This document shows, piece by piece, positions 12,701-27,700 of a stretch of DNA of 64,000 bases. Made by a program: the position numbers and the translations under genes. Positions within the stretch are counted from its first letter, which is position 1, and every line of letters starts with the position of its first letter. This DNA is from Lamellibrachia satsuma (Eukaryota > Annelida > Polychaeta > Sabellida > Siboglinidae), in contig BSQZ01000001.1 of assembly GCA_033239005.1 (NCBI GenBank), positions 4,470,001 through 4,534,000 of the forward strand, in the 5' to 3' direction. Below the pieces are notes generated by a model that did no database searches, had not been told where the DNA came from, and saw only the letters and a list, made by a program, of their open reading frames with translations.

Positions 12701-15700
12701 CTTCATCTCGTCTGCCGAAGACTTGCCGACGTCCGAGAAACCCATTGATGCGCCCCGATGGTGGGTGGCTACAGGGGTGTCTGAGGATAGTGACAGAGGG
12801 GCTAAATATGACACCACAAACACTCATCCATAAACGAGAAGTGTCCATATGTCCTGACTGCTCATAGGCTAACTGTCAACCATCCTGTCAGAGTCCATAT
12901 GTCCTGACTGCTCATAGGCTAACTGTCAACCATCCTGTCAGAGTCCATACGTCCTGACTGCTCTTAGGCTTACTGTTAACCATCCTGTCAGAGTCCATAC
13001 GTCCTGACTGCTCTTAGGCTTACTGTCAACCATCCTGTCAGAGTCCATATGTCCTGACTGCTCATAGGCTTACTGTCAACCATCCTGTCAGAGTCCATAC
13101 GTCCTGACTGCTCTTAGGCTTACTGTCAACCATCCTGTCAGAGTCCATATGTCCTGACTGCTCTTAGGCTTACTGTCAACCATCCTGTCAGAGTCCATAT
13201 GTCCTGACTGCTCTTAGGCTTACTGTCAACCATCCTGTCAGAGTCCATACGTCCTGACTGCTCTTAGGCTTACTGTCAACCATCCTGTCAGGAGTCCACA
13301 TGTCCTGACTGCTCTTAGGATTACTGTCAACCATCCTGTCAGAGTCCACACGTCCTGACTGCTCTTAGGCTTACTGTCAACCATCCTGTCAGAGTCCATA
13401 CGCCCTGACTGCTCTTAGGCTTACTGTCAACCATCCTGTCAGAGTCCATAGGTCCTGACTGCTCTTAGGCTTACTGTCAACCATCCTGTCAGAGTCCATA
13501 TGTCCAACTGCTCTTAGGCTTACGCTGTCAACCATTTCAGATTTATCAGATTTTCAGATGTTTTCATTGACACATATTGCAGACATCATGAGTCAATAAA
13601 TATAAGTTTGATCAAGAGGCAGAATAATTAATCTGCTACTTGCCTTTGCAGTTATATAATTGCAGATTTATTGCAGTTAATATTAAAATTTACAAACACA
13701 ACTTACCCACATTATACAATCGTCACTTCCTCGATATAAGAAAATAACATAACACATGTCTTAGAGAACAAAATAACATGTGTCTTAGAGAATAACATAA
13801 CACGTGTCTTAGAGAACAAAATAACATGTATCTTAGAGAATAACATAACACGTGTCTTAGAGAATAACATAACATGTGTCTTAGAGAATAACATAACATG
13901 TGTCTTAGAGAACAATATAACATGTGTCTTAGAGAACAATATAACATGTGTCTTAGAGAACAATATAACATGAGAGCTACGTGAGACATCTCCAGTTGTG
14001 TGTCTTTGTAGAGGCCTGTCAAGAGTTCTGGCAACTAGTAGAATATCGGACTCCTACATGAAGAGGCAGTAGTTAACAGCAACATCTGTGACACTTGATA
14101 TCGTGCCAAGTCTTACTTGCCATTTGCTCATATCCTTCCCAAGCCTAAAAGGAGTCTTCCTTCCCCTCCTGTTTCCTCCCACTTACCTGCTGGTTCTTCC
14201 TCGTTCTCAGACAATGGAGGCTGATTCTTCATGTAAAATGACACGCCTTTGGCCATGCTGGTTGTGAGCCGCACTGAGGGCATGGAGACTGTGCGCGTGA
14301 CAAGTTTACCTTCCCGCTCTTCCGCTGTGACAATGTAGAGACACACACGACTGTCACACACCAGTAAACACACCTGTTTGTGTCTACAGGTGAACCAATG
14401 ACAAATTACATGAATTGCAACCAGGGTTGATTGGTTATTAGTGCAAAGTTTCCAGTGATGACAAGTGCAAATCGCTACAAATGATCTAGCGATGTCTGAC
14501 TGTGACGACAAGTGCAAATTGCTACAAATGATCTAGCAATGTCTGACTGTGACGACAAGTGCAAATCGCTACAAATGATCCAGAGATGTCTGACTGTGAC
14601 AACAAGTGCAATTCACTACAAATGATCCAGGAATGACTGACTGTGATGACAAGTGCAAATCGCTACAAATGATCCAGTGATGTCTGACTGTGACGACAAG
14701 TGCAAATCACTACAAATGATCTAGCGATGTCTGACTGTGACGACAAGTGCAATTCATTACAAATGATCCAGGAATGACTGACTGTGATGACAAGTGCAAA
14801 TTGCTACAAATGATCCAGGAATGACTGACTGTGACGACAAGTCCAAATCGCTACAAATGATCCGGCGATGTCTGACTGTGATGACAAGTGCAATTCACTA
14901 CAAATGATCCAGGAATGACTGACTGTGATGACAAGTGCAATTCACTACAAATGATCCAGGAATGACTGACTGTGATGACAAGTGCAATTCACTACAAATG
15001 ATCCAGGAATGACTGACTGTGATGACAAGTGCAATTCACTACAAATGATCCAGGAATGACTGACTGTGATGACAAGTGCAATTCACTACAAATGATCCAG
15101 GAATGACTGACTGTGACGACAAGTGCAATTCACTACAAATGATCCAGGAATGACTGACTGTGACGACAAGTGCAATTCACTACAAATGATCCAGGAATGA
15201 CTGACTGTGACGACAAGTGCAATTCACTACAAATGATCCAGGAATGACTGACTGTGATGACAAGTGCAATTCACTACAAATGATCCAGGAATGACTGACT
15301 GTGATGACAAGTGCAATTCACTACAAATGATCCAGGAATGACTGACTGTGATGACAAGTGCAATTCACTACAAATGATCCAGGAATGACTGACTGTGACG
15401 ACAAGTGCAATTCACTACAAATGATCCAGGAATGACTGACTGTGATGACAAGTCCACAGCAATCATTGCAAATGATGTAGTAAAAAACTACCAGTTAATT
15501 ATGTTAATTGAAGAGTTATTGCCAAAGCCAAGTGTGCAAGGAATGATACTACAGTTAGTTACTACGTTACTGACAGCAAAGTAGAAGAGATTGTTTGCTA
15601 AGCACAACAATAAGTGCTAAACTACAAAAGAGAACAGTCCAGCACCATATGTATATCACTTGACATCTTATTACAATTGTCTGAAGAGAGTGTAAAACAC

Positions 15701-18700
15701 AAACACAATATGACAATGTAACACACAAGACAACAAGAACCAACCAAATGTGACACACCTGTGACATGGACAAGTAAACAAGACTTAAAGAGGTGATTCA
15801 ACTGGTGAATGGGCTGAACAAAGCTGCCAGAAACCTCAAGAATATCTGTAGACAATGACCAGATCGCAGTGTTGCCAAAACCTCAAGAGAATCCATTGGC
15901 AATGACCAGATCGCAGTGTTGCCAAAACCTCAAGAGAATCCATTGGCAATGACCAGATCGCAGTGTTGCCAAAACCTCAAGAGAATCCATTGGCAATGAC
16001 CAGATCGCAGTGTTGCCAAAACCTCAAGAGAATCCATTGGCAATGACCAGATCGCAGTGTTGCCAAAACCTCAAGAGAATCCATTGGCAATGACCAGATC
16101 GCAGTGTTGCCAAAACCTCAAGAGAATCCACAGGCAAGGAGCAAATAGCACAAAACTGTCAAAACCTTAATATTTGTAGACAATAACTGTATTCTAGGAC
16201 AATAACTGTATTCCAACAGAATAAGTGAGCACACCAAGAAACACTGGTGTAACGTGTCACAAAGACCTGCTTCACCTTCTATGACAGAACAAGAGGAAGA
16301 TGTTTGGACACACACAGCGAACAGACGACCCAAGATTGGTGGGAGATATTGGTGGGAGATGGGGCATGGACGTTTGACTTCTCGCCTGTTATCTCCTGAT
16401 GGCCCTCCTGTGGCCCTCCCGATGGCCCTCCTGATGGCCCTTCTGTGGCCAGCCTTACCTTGTTTGCTGTACAATGAGCTCAACCAGGTACTTACCACCA
16501 ATACCTAAGAGATGCCACTTGCAGTCAATGTGCTATATGATTTTACTCTGCTAATGGGACATTGGTGTGGAATGTGACCAGAACCACACCAACAGACAAA
16601 TCCTAATTTGCACATGGTTTGAATACCACCACACATCCATGTGGTAATTTTAGGTTGCTAGCAATAGGAGCTTTAACTGAATGACCACGGCTTAACTGAA
16701 GGATTGCAGCTTCAGGCACAATGTCATGAATCATGAATAAACCAAAATGTAACAGCAAAGTGAGCAACCAGGATTTCTTTCTGCAGTGGGCTTTGGTCAC
16801 AATGTGCTTATGTAACGATCAGTTACCATCATCATCATCATCCTCCTTAGCGTGCACCCGCAAGTGGTAGGCGGGAGGCAGGGTGGTCGGACTGGTGTAG
16901 CCTTCATCTTGACTACGGTCTTTGACACCATGATAGGGCGTGACTGTAGGAGACACAGTGACACAGTATTACTCACACTTCCTTGACTGACACGCTCTGA
17001 CACTGTCTTCATGCACACACACACACAGTGTCATACATACACACACACACTGCCTCTGTCTGTGTTGTCATGCGTGGTGATGCTCACAGGCCAGTTGATA
17101 TATGCTGTGTGCAGTGTGGCCAGTGTGGTCACTGGCTGTAGACATGCAGTGCAGAGGCCATGTAAGTCCAGCCAGGAGCAGCCGTCCTCAGATGACAGGC
17201 AGCAAGCAACACTATCAGCCACACTCAATGGCAGGTGATGCAACTCACAATGATCACACAAGGAGTGATTAACAGCTGTCAATCACTGACTGGTATTAAA
17301 TGACACATCTAGAATACACCATCTATTGCATGTCGTAGCTGCAGGAGCTCGAGATGCAACAGACTGTACTGTTACAACTACCAAACCGCCTGACATGACA
17401 AGTACCACACTGCCTGACTTGACGAGTATCACACCGCCTGACTTGACGAGTACCACACCGCCTGACATGACGAGTACCACACCGCCTGACATGACGAGTA
17501 CCACACCGCCTTACATGACGAGTACCACACCGCCTGACATGACGAGTACCACACCGCCTGACATGACGAGTACCACACCGCCTAACATGACGAGTACCAC
17601 ACCGCCTGACATGACGAGTACCACACCGCCTGACATGACGAGTACCACACCGCCTGACATGACGAGTACCACACCGCCTGACATGACAAGTACCACACTG
17701 CCTGACATGACGACTACCACACCGCCTGACATGACTACCTACACGGGGCGAGTGACCTGAGAGAGAGGGGAGGAGGAAGGAGCGCACTGAAGACTACCAC
17801 CAAACTTAACTCTAGCAGAGAAGCAACAAGGGCAGCCACATACCAGGGGAGCCAACTCTACTATGTAATCGTGTCCAAAACACACTCTACACCAACTTTT
17901 AGAGGTTTCAGCTAAACTAAGTTTGACATGCATCGTTCACTGGACCAGTCATAAGTTGCACTAATAACAAACTGAGGTAATGCTGGCAAAACGACAGAGG
18001 GGAACTACAAATGCCTTTTCTACTAACATGAGACTGAATATAACTAAGTCCATTACTATCGGAGCCATAAAATGAATGCTGGGGATAATACAACAGAACT
18101 ATCATTGAACAACATTCTACTGGTCAAATGTATGGACAGAATATGAAGAGTTCCTAAAACCCGTATAATGAAGATCATAAACTAGTGTAGTTCAATAAAC
18201 GAAACGAAACACAACTGATAATGTTACTAAGACAACATGTGACAAAACAAACTACATCCAGCACCAAGGTTACAGCCATTGATAACATGTGGTACACCAA
18301 GCACCACATGTGATACATCAAGCACAACATGTGATACACCAAGCACCACATGTGATACACCAAGCACCACATATGATACATATAGCACCACATGTGATAC
18401 ACCATGCACTATATGATACACAAAGCACCACATGTGATACACCAAGCACCACATAAAGCACACTAGTTTCATTCATTCAGTGAATTAAGAAACACTTTTA
18501 AACAAGCACATTCACACTACACAGTAACCAACAACGACATGAAACCGGCATGCTCACTGTGTTTGGTAACCAACGACAACATGCCGTGGTTAGGTCATCA
18601 ACAAGCATTATGTAGAGAGGCAACAGAGTGAGAAGATGCAGGCAATGTGCATGTGTGTGCAGGCAGACATAATACAACATTTCATATACAGCCACTTACA

Positions 18701-21700
18701 AACATCAATTCTTCATTCAATAGTCTGTCAATGGACAGGCCTCTTTCACTTGTGTTACATGTCTATACATGATATCACAATCGGTGTTTCAAAATTATTA
18801 ATAATTTGCAAAGGACAAAATGTGGACACAGGTTATTGAATGAGGGCGGTGTTTGCCGATGGCTGAATGTACAGTTTGAGAAATAAACATCATAACTTAG
18901 AGTAAACAGAGCGAAGCAGTTTATACATAGATGTAACTTGTAGTGCACGAGTAACATCATTTAGACAACACATATCCCTTGCCCGTCACATGGACACCCC
19001 TTCAACAACACCCCAACCTGGGGCGCACTGCAACTACCACAGGGGATGTGGTGGCAGTGAAAGGGTATCAATGTGGGGTGTGCACATGTACATACTATGG
19101 CGGTTATCCAGGTACAGGTGGAAGCGTCCTACTGGTAGCAGTACAAAACAGGGCAGTGTGATGAGTACTTTGCAGATTTCAACGATCAGTTAGTACTCGA
19201 AGTTCATTTGTAATGACAGATACAGACATTGAAATATATTATTTTCCATTCAGCATATTTTACTGAAATCATTACGAAAGAAATAAATGAAACATGTGGG
19301 TATAAGAGCTGATACTATTACAGTGTACATATACAGTGTGCTCCTTGGAGGGTTCCCCTGGCACAAACACGTCTTCTTAGTATGACGTAATTATATTACA
19401 GCTGTTAATGAACTGTGATGCTACAGTGTAACACAAAGGGTGGTGATGCATTTCTCTAAGTTACACCTGTCAATATATCAAATGAGCCTTCCACAAGTGG
19501 GTACAGGCTCAGAAATCGCTACTCAAAATGAAGATTTGGCGATAAAACTAATGTTGCCCCTACTGGACACAACTCAAATGTGTCATGTTAAACATTCCAT
19601 GAGGACACCGACATATCCATGTTGTTTCTTAGTGAGCGTTGCACCAGGGCTGTTCATGAATTTACTGTTAGCAGCAAATGAACGTTAATGAAAGACTAGT
19701 GAGAGATTAGTGAGAGAACGACTTACTGGGGTTGTTGGGCTGCTTGCGAATGATCTTGTCCAGCATCGACTGGCGTTTGCTGTCTTTCTTCTTCTTGCTG
19801 CAGAGTTCCTGCACGCGGTCGACACACTGCTTGTGGATGTTGCACTCACAGTCTAGCAACAGACAACATCATTTTGTCATTCGTTTCGTGACTCTAGCAG
19901 GGTTTATTATCACTGTAACTATGTAACATTGTAACTATGTAACAAGTAAGTAAACTGCTGCTTGTCAATGACTGTGCTGCACTCTGGTGGTGATACACAT
20001 GATGCATGTTGCTGCTCTCTATAAACGATGCTGACCAACAGTACCTTCTCAGCTTCATTCAAAACTGTTCTGTAGCAGTTGTTCTCCTATAAATGTACAG
20101 TTCTGATTGCCCATAAGTTGGGTACATTAGCTGTATAATTAATAAGCCATTGTGCATAAGCTGTCATATACACCAAACTCCTTATTTGTCTGGGAGTAAT
20201 TTCCCTAAGAGTCAAGAAGTCCTTATAATGCTCTCAAATAATAGATTAGCTCTACTTCTAGAGATGGCATCAAGAGAATCGTTGGTCATTAATGAACTCA
20301 TAACATGGTCTGGATGCATTTCACTCATGTACGCCTACACTATGACAGACTCCAACAGTCTGTCATCATTGAGAGTGACGGCTCACAAAGTGACAATTAT
20401 TTCAGGTGCAAAAGCTGTGGCCAGCTAAAAGCACATTATCGGCTAGTCTTGTCAACTCAGATCATCAATGTTATCCACCCCGAGGGTACTTACTGACGCA
20501 CTGGTAACCCTGACTGCCAATGCCCCACAGCACGCCCTGACACTGACTGCATACTGTCACTGTATAGAACTGTTGGGCAATGAACTGATGGCCGTGCACG
20601 TAGTGAACCTGTAACAGATGGAACATACCAATATAAACACATTCACTTGCCACATAATTGTCACGTTATTGTACAGAGTACTGTACTTTGCTGTTAATGA
20701 TGCCATTTCAAATGTAAATTAAGCTTGTTACATAGCACTAATGTTGTCCAAAAGGAAAAATCTAAGTATTTTTATCCCCCCTCCCCGAGCAGACCTGTTC
20801 ATTTAAACAACAACTCAACTTTTCTGTGAAGCAGATTCATTCAGCTGTTCATTCGATTAAGTCCATTGTTGGAATTACTTCACTGTTTCCTGGGACACAT
20901 TTATGTAGCTGGGTGAACTGAGGCAATCGCAACTGAACAAAACTGAAGAAGATTTGAATGTTACTTTTGTCAACTGAGAGTGTGATACTCATGCACTATG
21001 CTACAGTTCCCTACTGTAACACAACAGTGCAAACCCTCCAGGTGTATCATGATACTCATGTACTATGTTACAGTTCCCTACTGTAACACAACAGTGTAAA
21101 CCCTCCAGGTGTATCATGATACTCATGTACTATGTTACAGTTCCCTACTGTAACACAACAGTGTAAACCCTCCAGGTGTATCATGATACTCATGTACTAT
21201 GTTACAGTTCCCCACTGTAACACAACAGTGTAAACCGTCCAGGTGTATCATGATACTCATGCACTATGCTACAGTTCCCTACTGTAACACAACAGTGTAA
21301 ACCCTCCAGTTGAATCATGTTTATGTGTACTCGCCTTTTGTTTTGACTGTTTTGTTTTGAATTTGAAGCCTTTCTTGTCTTTGGCAACGAAGCTTTGACA
21401 GCGGTCCAGAAAGCTGTTGTTTTTCGAAGGGTTTGTGCAGCCGACCTGCTTGAAGAAGGTGGATAGCGCTGAGGCCATGGCCTTGTTCCTCGCAGCCCCT
21501 TCGTCATTGGTGCTGCAACACACAGTGTCTTCAACAGTCACCACTCCATACCCCACAGTCCAGTAGCTTTATAACCAGTTGTAGTACATCACCAAAAGTA
21601 AACATGGATTTAGTTAACAACACATTATTCTGCCACAATCACCTGCACAGCACATTAGTCGCCACCATTAGTTTAGAAAATCAATGTACCAGCAACAAAC

Positions 21701-24700
21701 TACTCCCTTTCAAGGAGCGTGCACTAGTTAGAATAAACATAGTATAACTAATTGGTACAATGGCTTATTCACAGAATGCCACAAGATACTTACACGAGCC
21801 TCTCAAGGTGTGGCCACAGATATTTCTCCACAATCTTCAGCTCCGCTGAGCGGTCCATATTGCCGTCACTGAGCTCATGGTCGCCATACAGATTGCCCAG
21901 GCCTGACATACAGAGTGGCATTAACACACATATTGCCCAGGCTGTCTGTCATACACAAACAAGATTTACTTATGAGAACTTCATCTTACGGTCATACACA
22001 AACAAGATTTATTTATGAAAACTTCATCTTACTGTCAGACACACACAAGATTTACTTTTGAGAACTTCATCTTACTGTCATACACAAACAAGATTTACTT
22101 ATGAGAACTTCATCTTATTGTTATACGCAAACTTCATCTTAATGTCATACGCAAACAAGACTTACTTACAAGAATTTCATCTTATTGTCATATGCAAACA
22201 AGATTTACTTATGAGAACTTCATCTTACTGTCATTTGCAAACAAGATTTACTTATGAGAACTTCATCTTACTATCATACGCAAACAAGAGTTTTCTAAGC
22301 TGAATTTGAAGACATTTACGTATGAGCACGTGTCTTTATTCTATCATTTACGCTTCTAATACATCTTAGTTGGACATGTAACTACTCACTGCTATCGATA
22401 TTACAGTGTGTTGCAATATTATTTTCATATATATTGTATGTACAATATTATTATCATGGAAGGAGGTAGCTGATATTTTTTTAAGATTTGGGGGTAGAAT
22501 TTATGTTTCTAACTTTTAATTTAATTTTCTCAAGTAATATTCTCATTACTTAATTATGTCCAATGCCACTTATATATTTGAAACAAAAATAAATGGTGCA
22601 CACAAGTGATTCTCGTTTGAGTCGACAGTTGATGAGATTGATGCTTATTGATTTTTCAATAATTGCATCTAAGCACTTTTTAATGACATGGACATTTGAA
22701 TATACATCTATTTATTCATTAACATATTTAACTTTATGATATTAATTTAACTTATTGTATATTATTGTGATTCACACCAGAATTTTTATTTAAATGTAAA
22801 ATTGTTAGAGCAATCTTGTTGAAGAACAGCATAAGCGAAACACGTTTCACCCCATGTCTGTAATGCGTACATGCATTAAATAATAATAAATACTAATAGT
22901 TGATGAGATAATGCCCTTCCGGCTTCCGAGTTGTCCATAACACGTTAAATGTACTTATGTCATTATAAAATAAACCACTGGTATTAGTACTGTCACATTT
23001 TAATGTCAGTTGTTTTTAATAAATAATAGAAGTCAATGTGTTATTGTTTCTTCTATTTTAATTACAAATGTGTTTATGTGTGAAATATGGCAGCGAGCAG
23101 CATGTCAGGCCAGAAGTGAGCATCTATGGGCAAATATGCGTAAAACCAACATGACGGCAGATGAGACTTGCGTCCCCTATTGATTGATTGACCAACACAC
23201 ACCTAGCGCCCTCTTGTTGCGGAAGTCCTGGAGCAGCTCGCTGATCTCGTTTTGTGCGATGTGTCGCGCCAGTTGGAAGATGCCGCGGATCTGTTCCTCC
23301 TTGTCAGGTTTGTACTGCAGGATGTGGTCTATGTTGGAGATGATACCGTCGTCCACGTTCACGCGCAAAGGCTGCACACAACACACATTTAGTGACACGA
23401 CATAATGCAGCAGCTATCACACGACACACACACATTTAGTGACACGACATAACACAGCAGCTATCACATGACACACACATTTAGTGACTTGACATTATGC
23501 AGCAGCTATCACATGACACACACATTTAGTGACGTGACATTATGCAGCAGCTATCACACGACACACACATTTAGTGACGTGACATTATGCAGCAGCTATC
23601 ACACAACACACACATTTAGTGACGTGACATTATGCAGCAGCTATCACACGACACACACATTTAGTGACGTGACATTATGCAGCAGCTATCACACGACACA
23701 CACATTTAGTGACGTGACATTATGCAGCAGCTATCACACGACAGACACATTTAGTGACTTGACATTATGGAGCAGCTATCACATGACACACACATTTAGT
23801 GACATGACATTATGCAGCAGCTATCACACGACACACACATTTAGTGACGTGACATTATGCAGCAGCTATCGCATAACACACACATTTAGTGACTTGACAT
23901 TATGCAGCAGCTATCACATGACACACACATTTAGTGATTTAATAAGATTGCCATCCAAAGCTAAAACACCAGAAGTCAAGTAGACTAGGAAGTCACTGGA
24001 TTATTGATAGCCCAAAAAATGTTCATCTATGTGCCAGCCCCTCCTAGATATTTGTCATTTTTGTTTTTAAACATGTTGAAGCTGCTAGCATTTATACAAT
24101 CAGTAGATAATTTATACAATCAGTAGATAATTTGTTCCATTCATTTATCATCCTCTGTGAAAATTAGTACTTTCTTATATCCAGTCAACACTGATCCTTC
24201 ACTAAAGTTACTTTGTGTCCTCCAGTTCTACTAGGTTTTTAAGTGAGAACACTACTTGTATCAATATTTTCATAACCATTCAACTATGTTCTTGCCCATT
24301 ATTAGAAGACAAACACGTTTACTGCGAACTGAGAACTGCTGACTTACTGCTTTCTCGACAAGAAAGGTCGAATGGATCTCATAGGCCCACTTTCTCATCT
24401 CTTTCAGGTTACCCTGGGTGTAGCTCTCTGTCACCAGGTAGAACAGCTGAAACATGTCTCGTTGCCATCACTTCTATGACAGAACTTCAAATGACAGCTA
24501 ACATAGCTGTTGGGTAATCAGCAACTCCCAACTGGGTGTTGCATTGACGAGTTTATTAGTGTTCCTTCTCTAGTAAGTGAGTTTATGACAGCTTACACAT
24601 TTACCCCTGGAATCTTCTACTCCCTTGGCACAGACACAGGAAGAAGTCTTCTACTCCCCTGGCCAGACACAGGAAGAAGTATTCTACTCCCATGGCACAT

Positions 24701-27700
24701 ACACAGGAAGAAGTCTTCTACTCCCCTGGCACAGACACAGGAAGAAGTCTTCTACTCCCCTGGCACATACACAGGAAGAAGTCTTCTACTCCCCTGGCAC
24801 AGACACAGGAAGAAGTCTTCTACTCCCCTGGCACAGACACAGGAAGAAGTCTTCTACTCCCCTGGCACATACACAGGAAGAAGTCTTCTACTCCCCTGTC
24901 ACAGACACAGGAAGAAGTCTTCTACTCCCCTGGCACAGACACAGGAAGAAGTCTTCTACTCCCCTGGCACAGACACAGGAAGAAGTCTTCTACTCCCCTG
25001 GCACAGACACAGGAAGAAGTCTTCTACTCCACTGGCACAGACACAGGAAGAAGTCTTCTACTCCCCTGGCACATACACAGGAAGAAGTCTTCTACTTCCC
25101 TGGCACAGACACAGGAAGAAGACCAATGGCTTTCAGTGTCTCATCCAAAACACATATGCTACAAATGGAGATTATCTCTGTCTAAGTACATAATCTTGTG
25201 ATGTACAGAAGTAACAAGCATCACATGTTCAATACAATCTTAGCTGGTTCTTACCCCACAGCCAATGGAACAGGTGATGTTTTCTACCATGAGCTCCCAC
25301 TAAAACTCCAATCAAGCTGCAGATTTGTATTCCATAACTCTATATTTGCCAAGTTCAGACCAACCAACCAACCAACCGACCGACCGACCGACCGAGACAG
25401 ACGGACTGACTTATGGCCACGTTGTATGACTTACCAGAGGTGACGGGTCGCTGTTGGATATGAGATAGTGTAAGAAGACAGCGAGATGTGCAGGCTTGTA
25501 CTTCAACAAGTTCAACTCACTGAACGGTCCATTATCGTCCAACTGTAAAACATAACACTCTGGTCAGAGCAGGAAATCAACCACACCACCTTAGAGTCCT
25601 TATAAAGTCAACAACAGTCTACGTTCTGCCTTCATCTGCAGTTGGACAGCTAGAAGTAAAAGCAACCAACTGGATCTAGGGTTGGTGTGAGGCCAAGTGG
25701 ACACCAAACTGAACACATCTAAATGAGTTGTGTCGTGACTGGTTCTATACGTGTGGTTGTATTACACTCACTCAGAGGTGCACACATCTGTCTCACTGAC
25801 TTACATCAACTACAGCTATCTGCCTACGCCTTTGGAGGCGATCAAATTCACACAACATATTCAAGTACATTGCACCATGGCACAAAGCAGTCCTTTCTTT
25901 CATACAGAGTGACACTGTTCCACTATGTCAGCACAATGACACTCAGTTGATATGTACACTACATACAATAAATACAGCTCTATGCACCTAAGTTGCTAGA
26001 GTATCAACTTAGGATTAATTTCTTTATTTCTTTTTGAAACACAAACATTTGTGGTGATGTTAAAATATTTCCATAAAATGTAACTAATTTTATGGAGGTA
26101 TACTAAAGCAATGATGTTAGTTATAGTATAATCTTACATAGCTACAGATGAAGGACAGCTGAGACTAAACACTGCCAAGTGAATATGTGGCTTCACTAGT
26201 TGTCTTGATAAATTGATCTGGTGGCACTTTGACTTCATAGGCATAAGTTTAAACATCCACATTCTAACATGAAATCGCTAGAGAGAAACATTTAACAAAA
26301 TTGCACTTTAAGTCGAGCATTAAAAATGTTGTACATGTTCCAAACATTACTCAAAGAAGTAACCAACAGGGTTTCAACACACAATCACATAACAAACATC
26401 TGTGCTTTCCAGGTTTTTAAAGGCATTGACACTTTATTGAGGTCCATCATCAAAGCACACAGGTAGTATATACGAAACTAACAAAATATTTGTGGCAAAT
26501 AAGACTGCTCTAATATTTAAAACCTAACTTTATTGGTATTTTCTAAAAGCAGACAATTAACGAATGAGTTAACACAGTAGTACATGTTTTACTTGGTGCA
26601 GTTAGGAAAGTGTTAGTCGGCACTACTAAGTTAACAGACTTCTGTTACCTTCCCCCTCTAATGTTATCACAGGGACACCCAATGTTAGCTGGCAATCTAC
26701 AATGCTGGTAAATGTGTCAACAGAAACCAAAGCAAACAAAGAGAACATCAAAGACTGAGGCCAACAGTGAGTCAACATCAAGAGAATCAACAAATCTAGT
26801 CTACTCCTAATAACACAGTTCTTACTAACATATTCAACAGTTGAAATATTTGTAATGACTTTCGCTGTCTCTCCAAGATGGCTCCTTTATGTTATATATC
26901 TGTTAATCCAGCAAAATGTACATTTAGCAAACTGATACATTAAAAAGAACTGTGTTATTATGAAAATGAACGATCACGAAGACAACAATCTCATATACTC
27001 CTCTCCCATCTTCTCTCCTACTACCACAATCTGTTCAACAATCCATCTTCTCCTCTGCCATTATCACAATCTGTTCCTCCCTGGACAACCTCATCTTCCC
27101 CTCTCCCACTACCACAATCTGTTCAACAATTTCATCTTCTCCTCTCCCATTATCACAATCTGTTCCTCCCTGAACAATATCATCTTCTCCTCTCCCATTA
27201 CCAAAATCTGCTCAACAATCTCATCTTCTCTCCCATTATTACAATATGTTCCTCCCTGAAAACAATTTCATGTACTCCTCTCCCATTACCATAATCTGTT
27301 CCTCCCTGAACAATCTCTTCTCCTCCTCTCCCACTACCACAATCTGTTCAACAATCTCATGGTCCCCTCTCCCATTAACACAATCTTTTCCTCCCATGCT
27401 ACAAATCACTGAATCTAATCTCTCGAAGGAGGGTATACCACACTGACACCTACATGTTGGCCTCAACATATGATGCATAGAAACCCATTTCCACATGATT
27501 AGTTCTTGTACCAGTCTGCCAACAGTGGTCTGTAGCCACAAGTAGCTTCTAACCACACACTCAATTGTATCATCTTTGTAACTGCACAAAATTCCAAACA
27601 TCATATCAAACTGTTAAAGTTACAGTAACATAATACTTATTTCAATATGGACAATTAATTTTTGCTTACAACACCAGCAGTTAGTTTCATATCTCTGTTG

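Noticed and set aside
14445..15465. Possible CRISPR-like array because of regular spacing
   Set aside because: The whole unit is repeated with no unique spacers, and the context is a eukaryotic intron. The same applies to all the other arrays.
17323..17787. Thr/Pro mucin-like repeat ORF (TSTTPPDM)
   Set aside because: It corresponds to the 24-bp minisatellite. No signal peptide or splice context, and the opposite strand is equally open.
22780..22890. String AAGCGAAACACGTTTCACCCC resembling the 3' end of some Penelope-like elements
   Set aside because: No accompanying reverse transcriptase or repeats. Too short to call.
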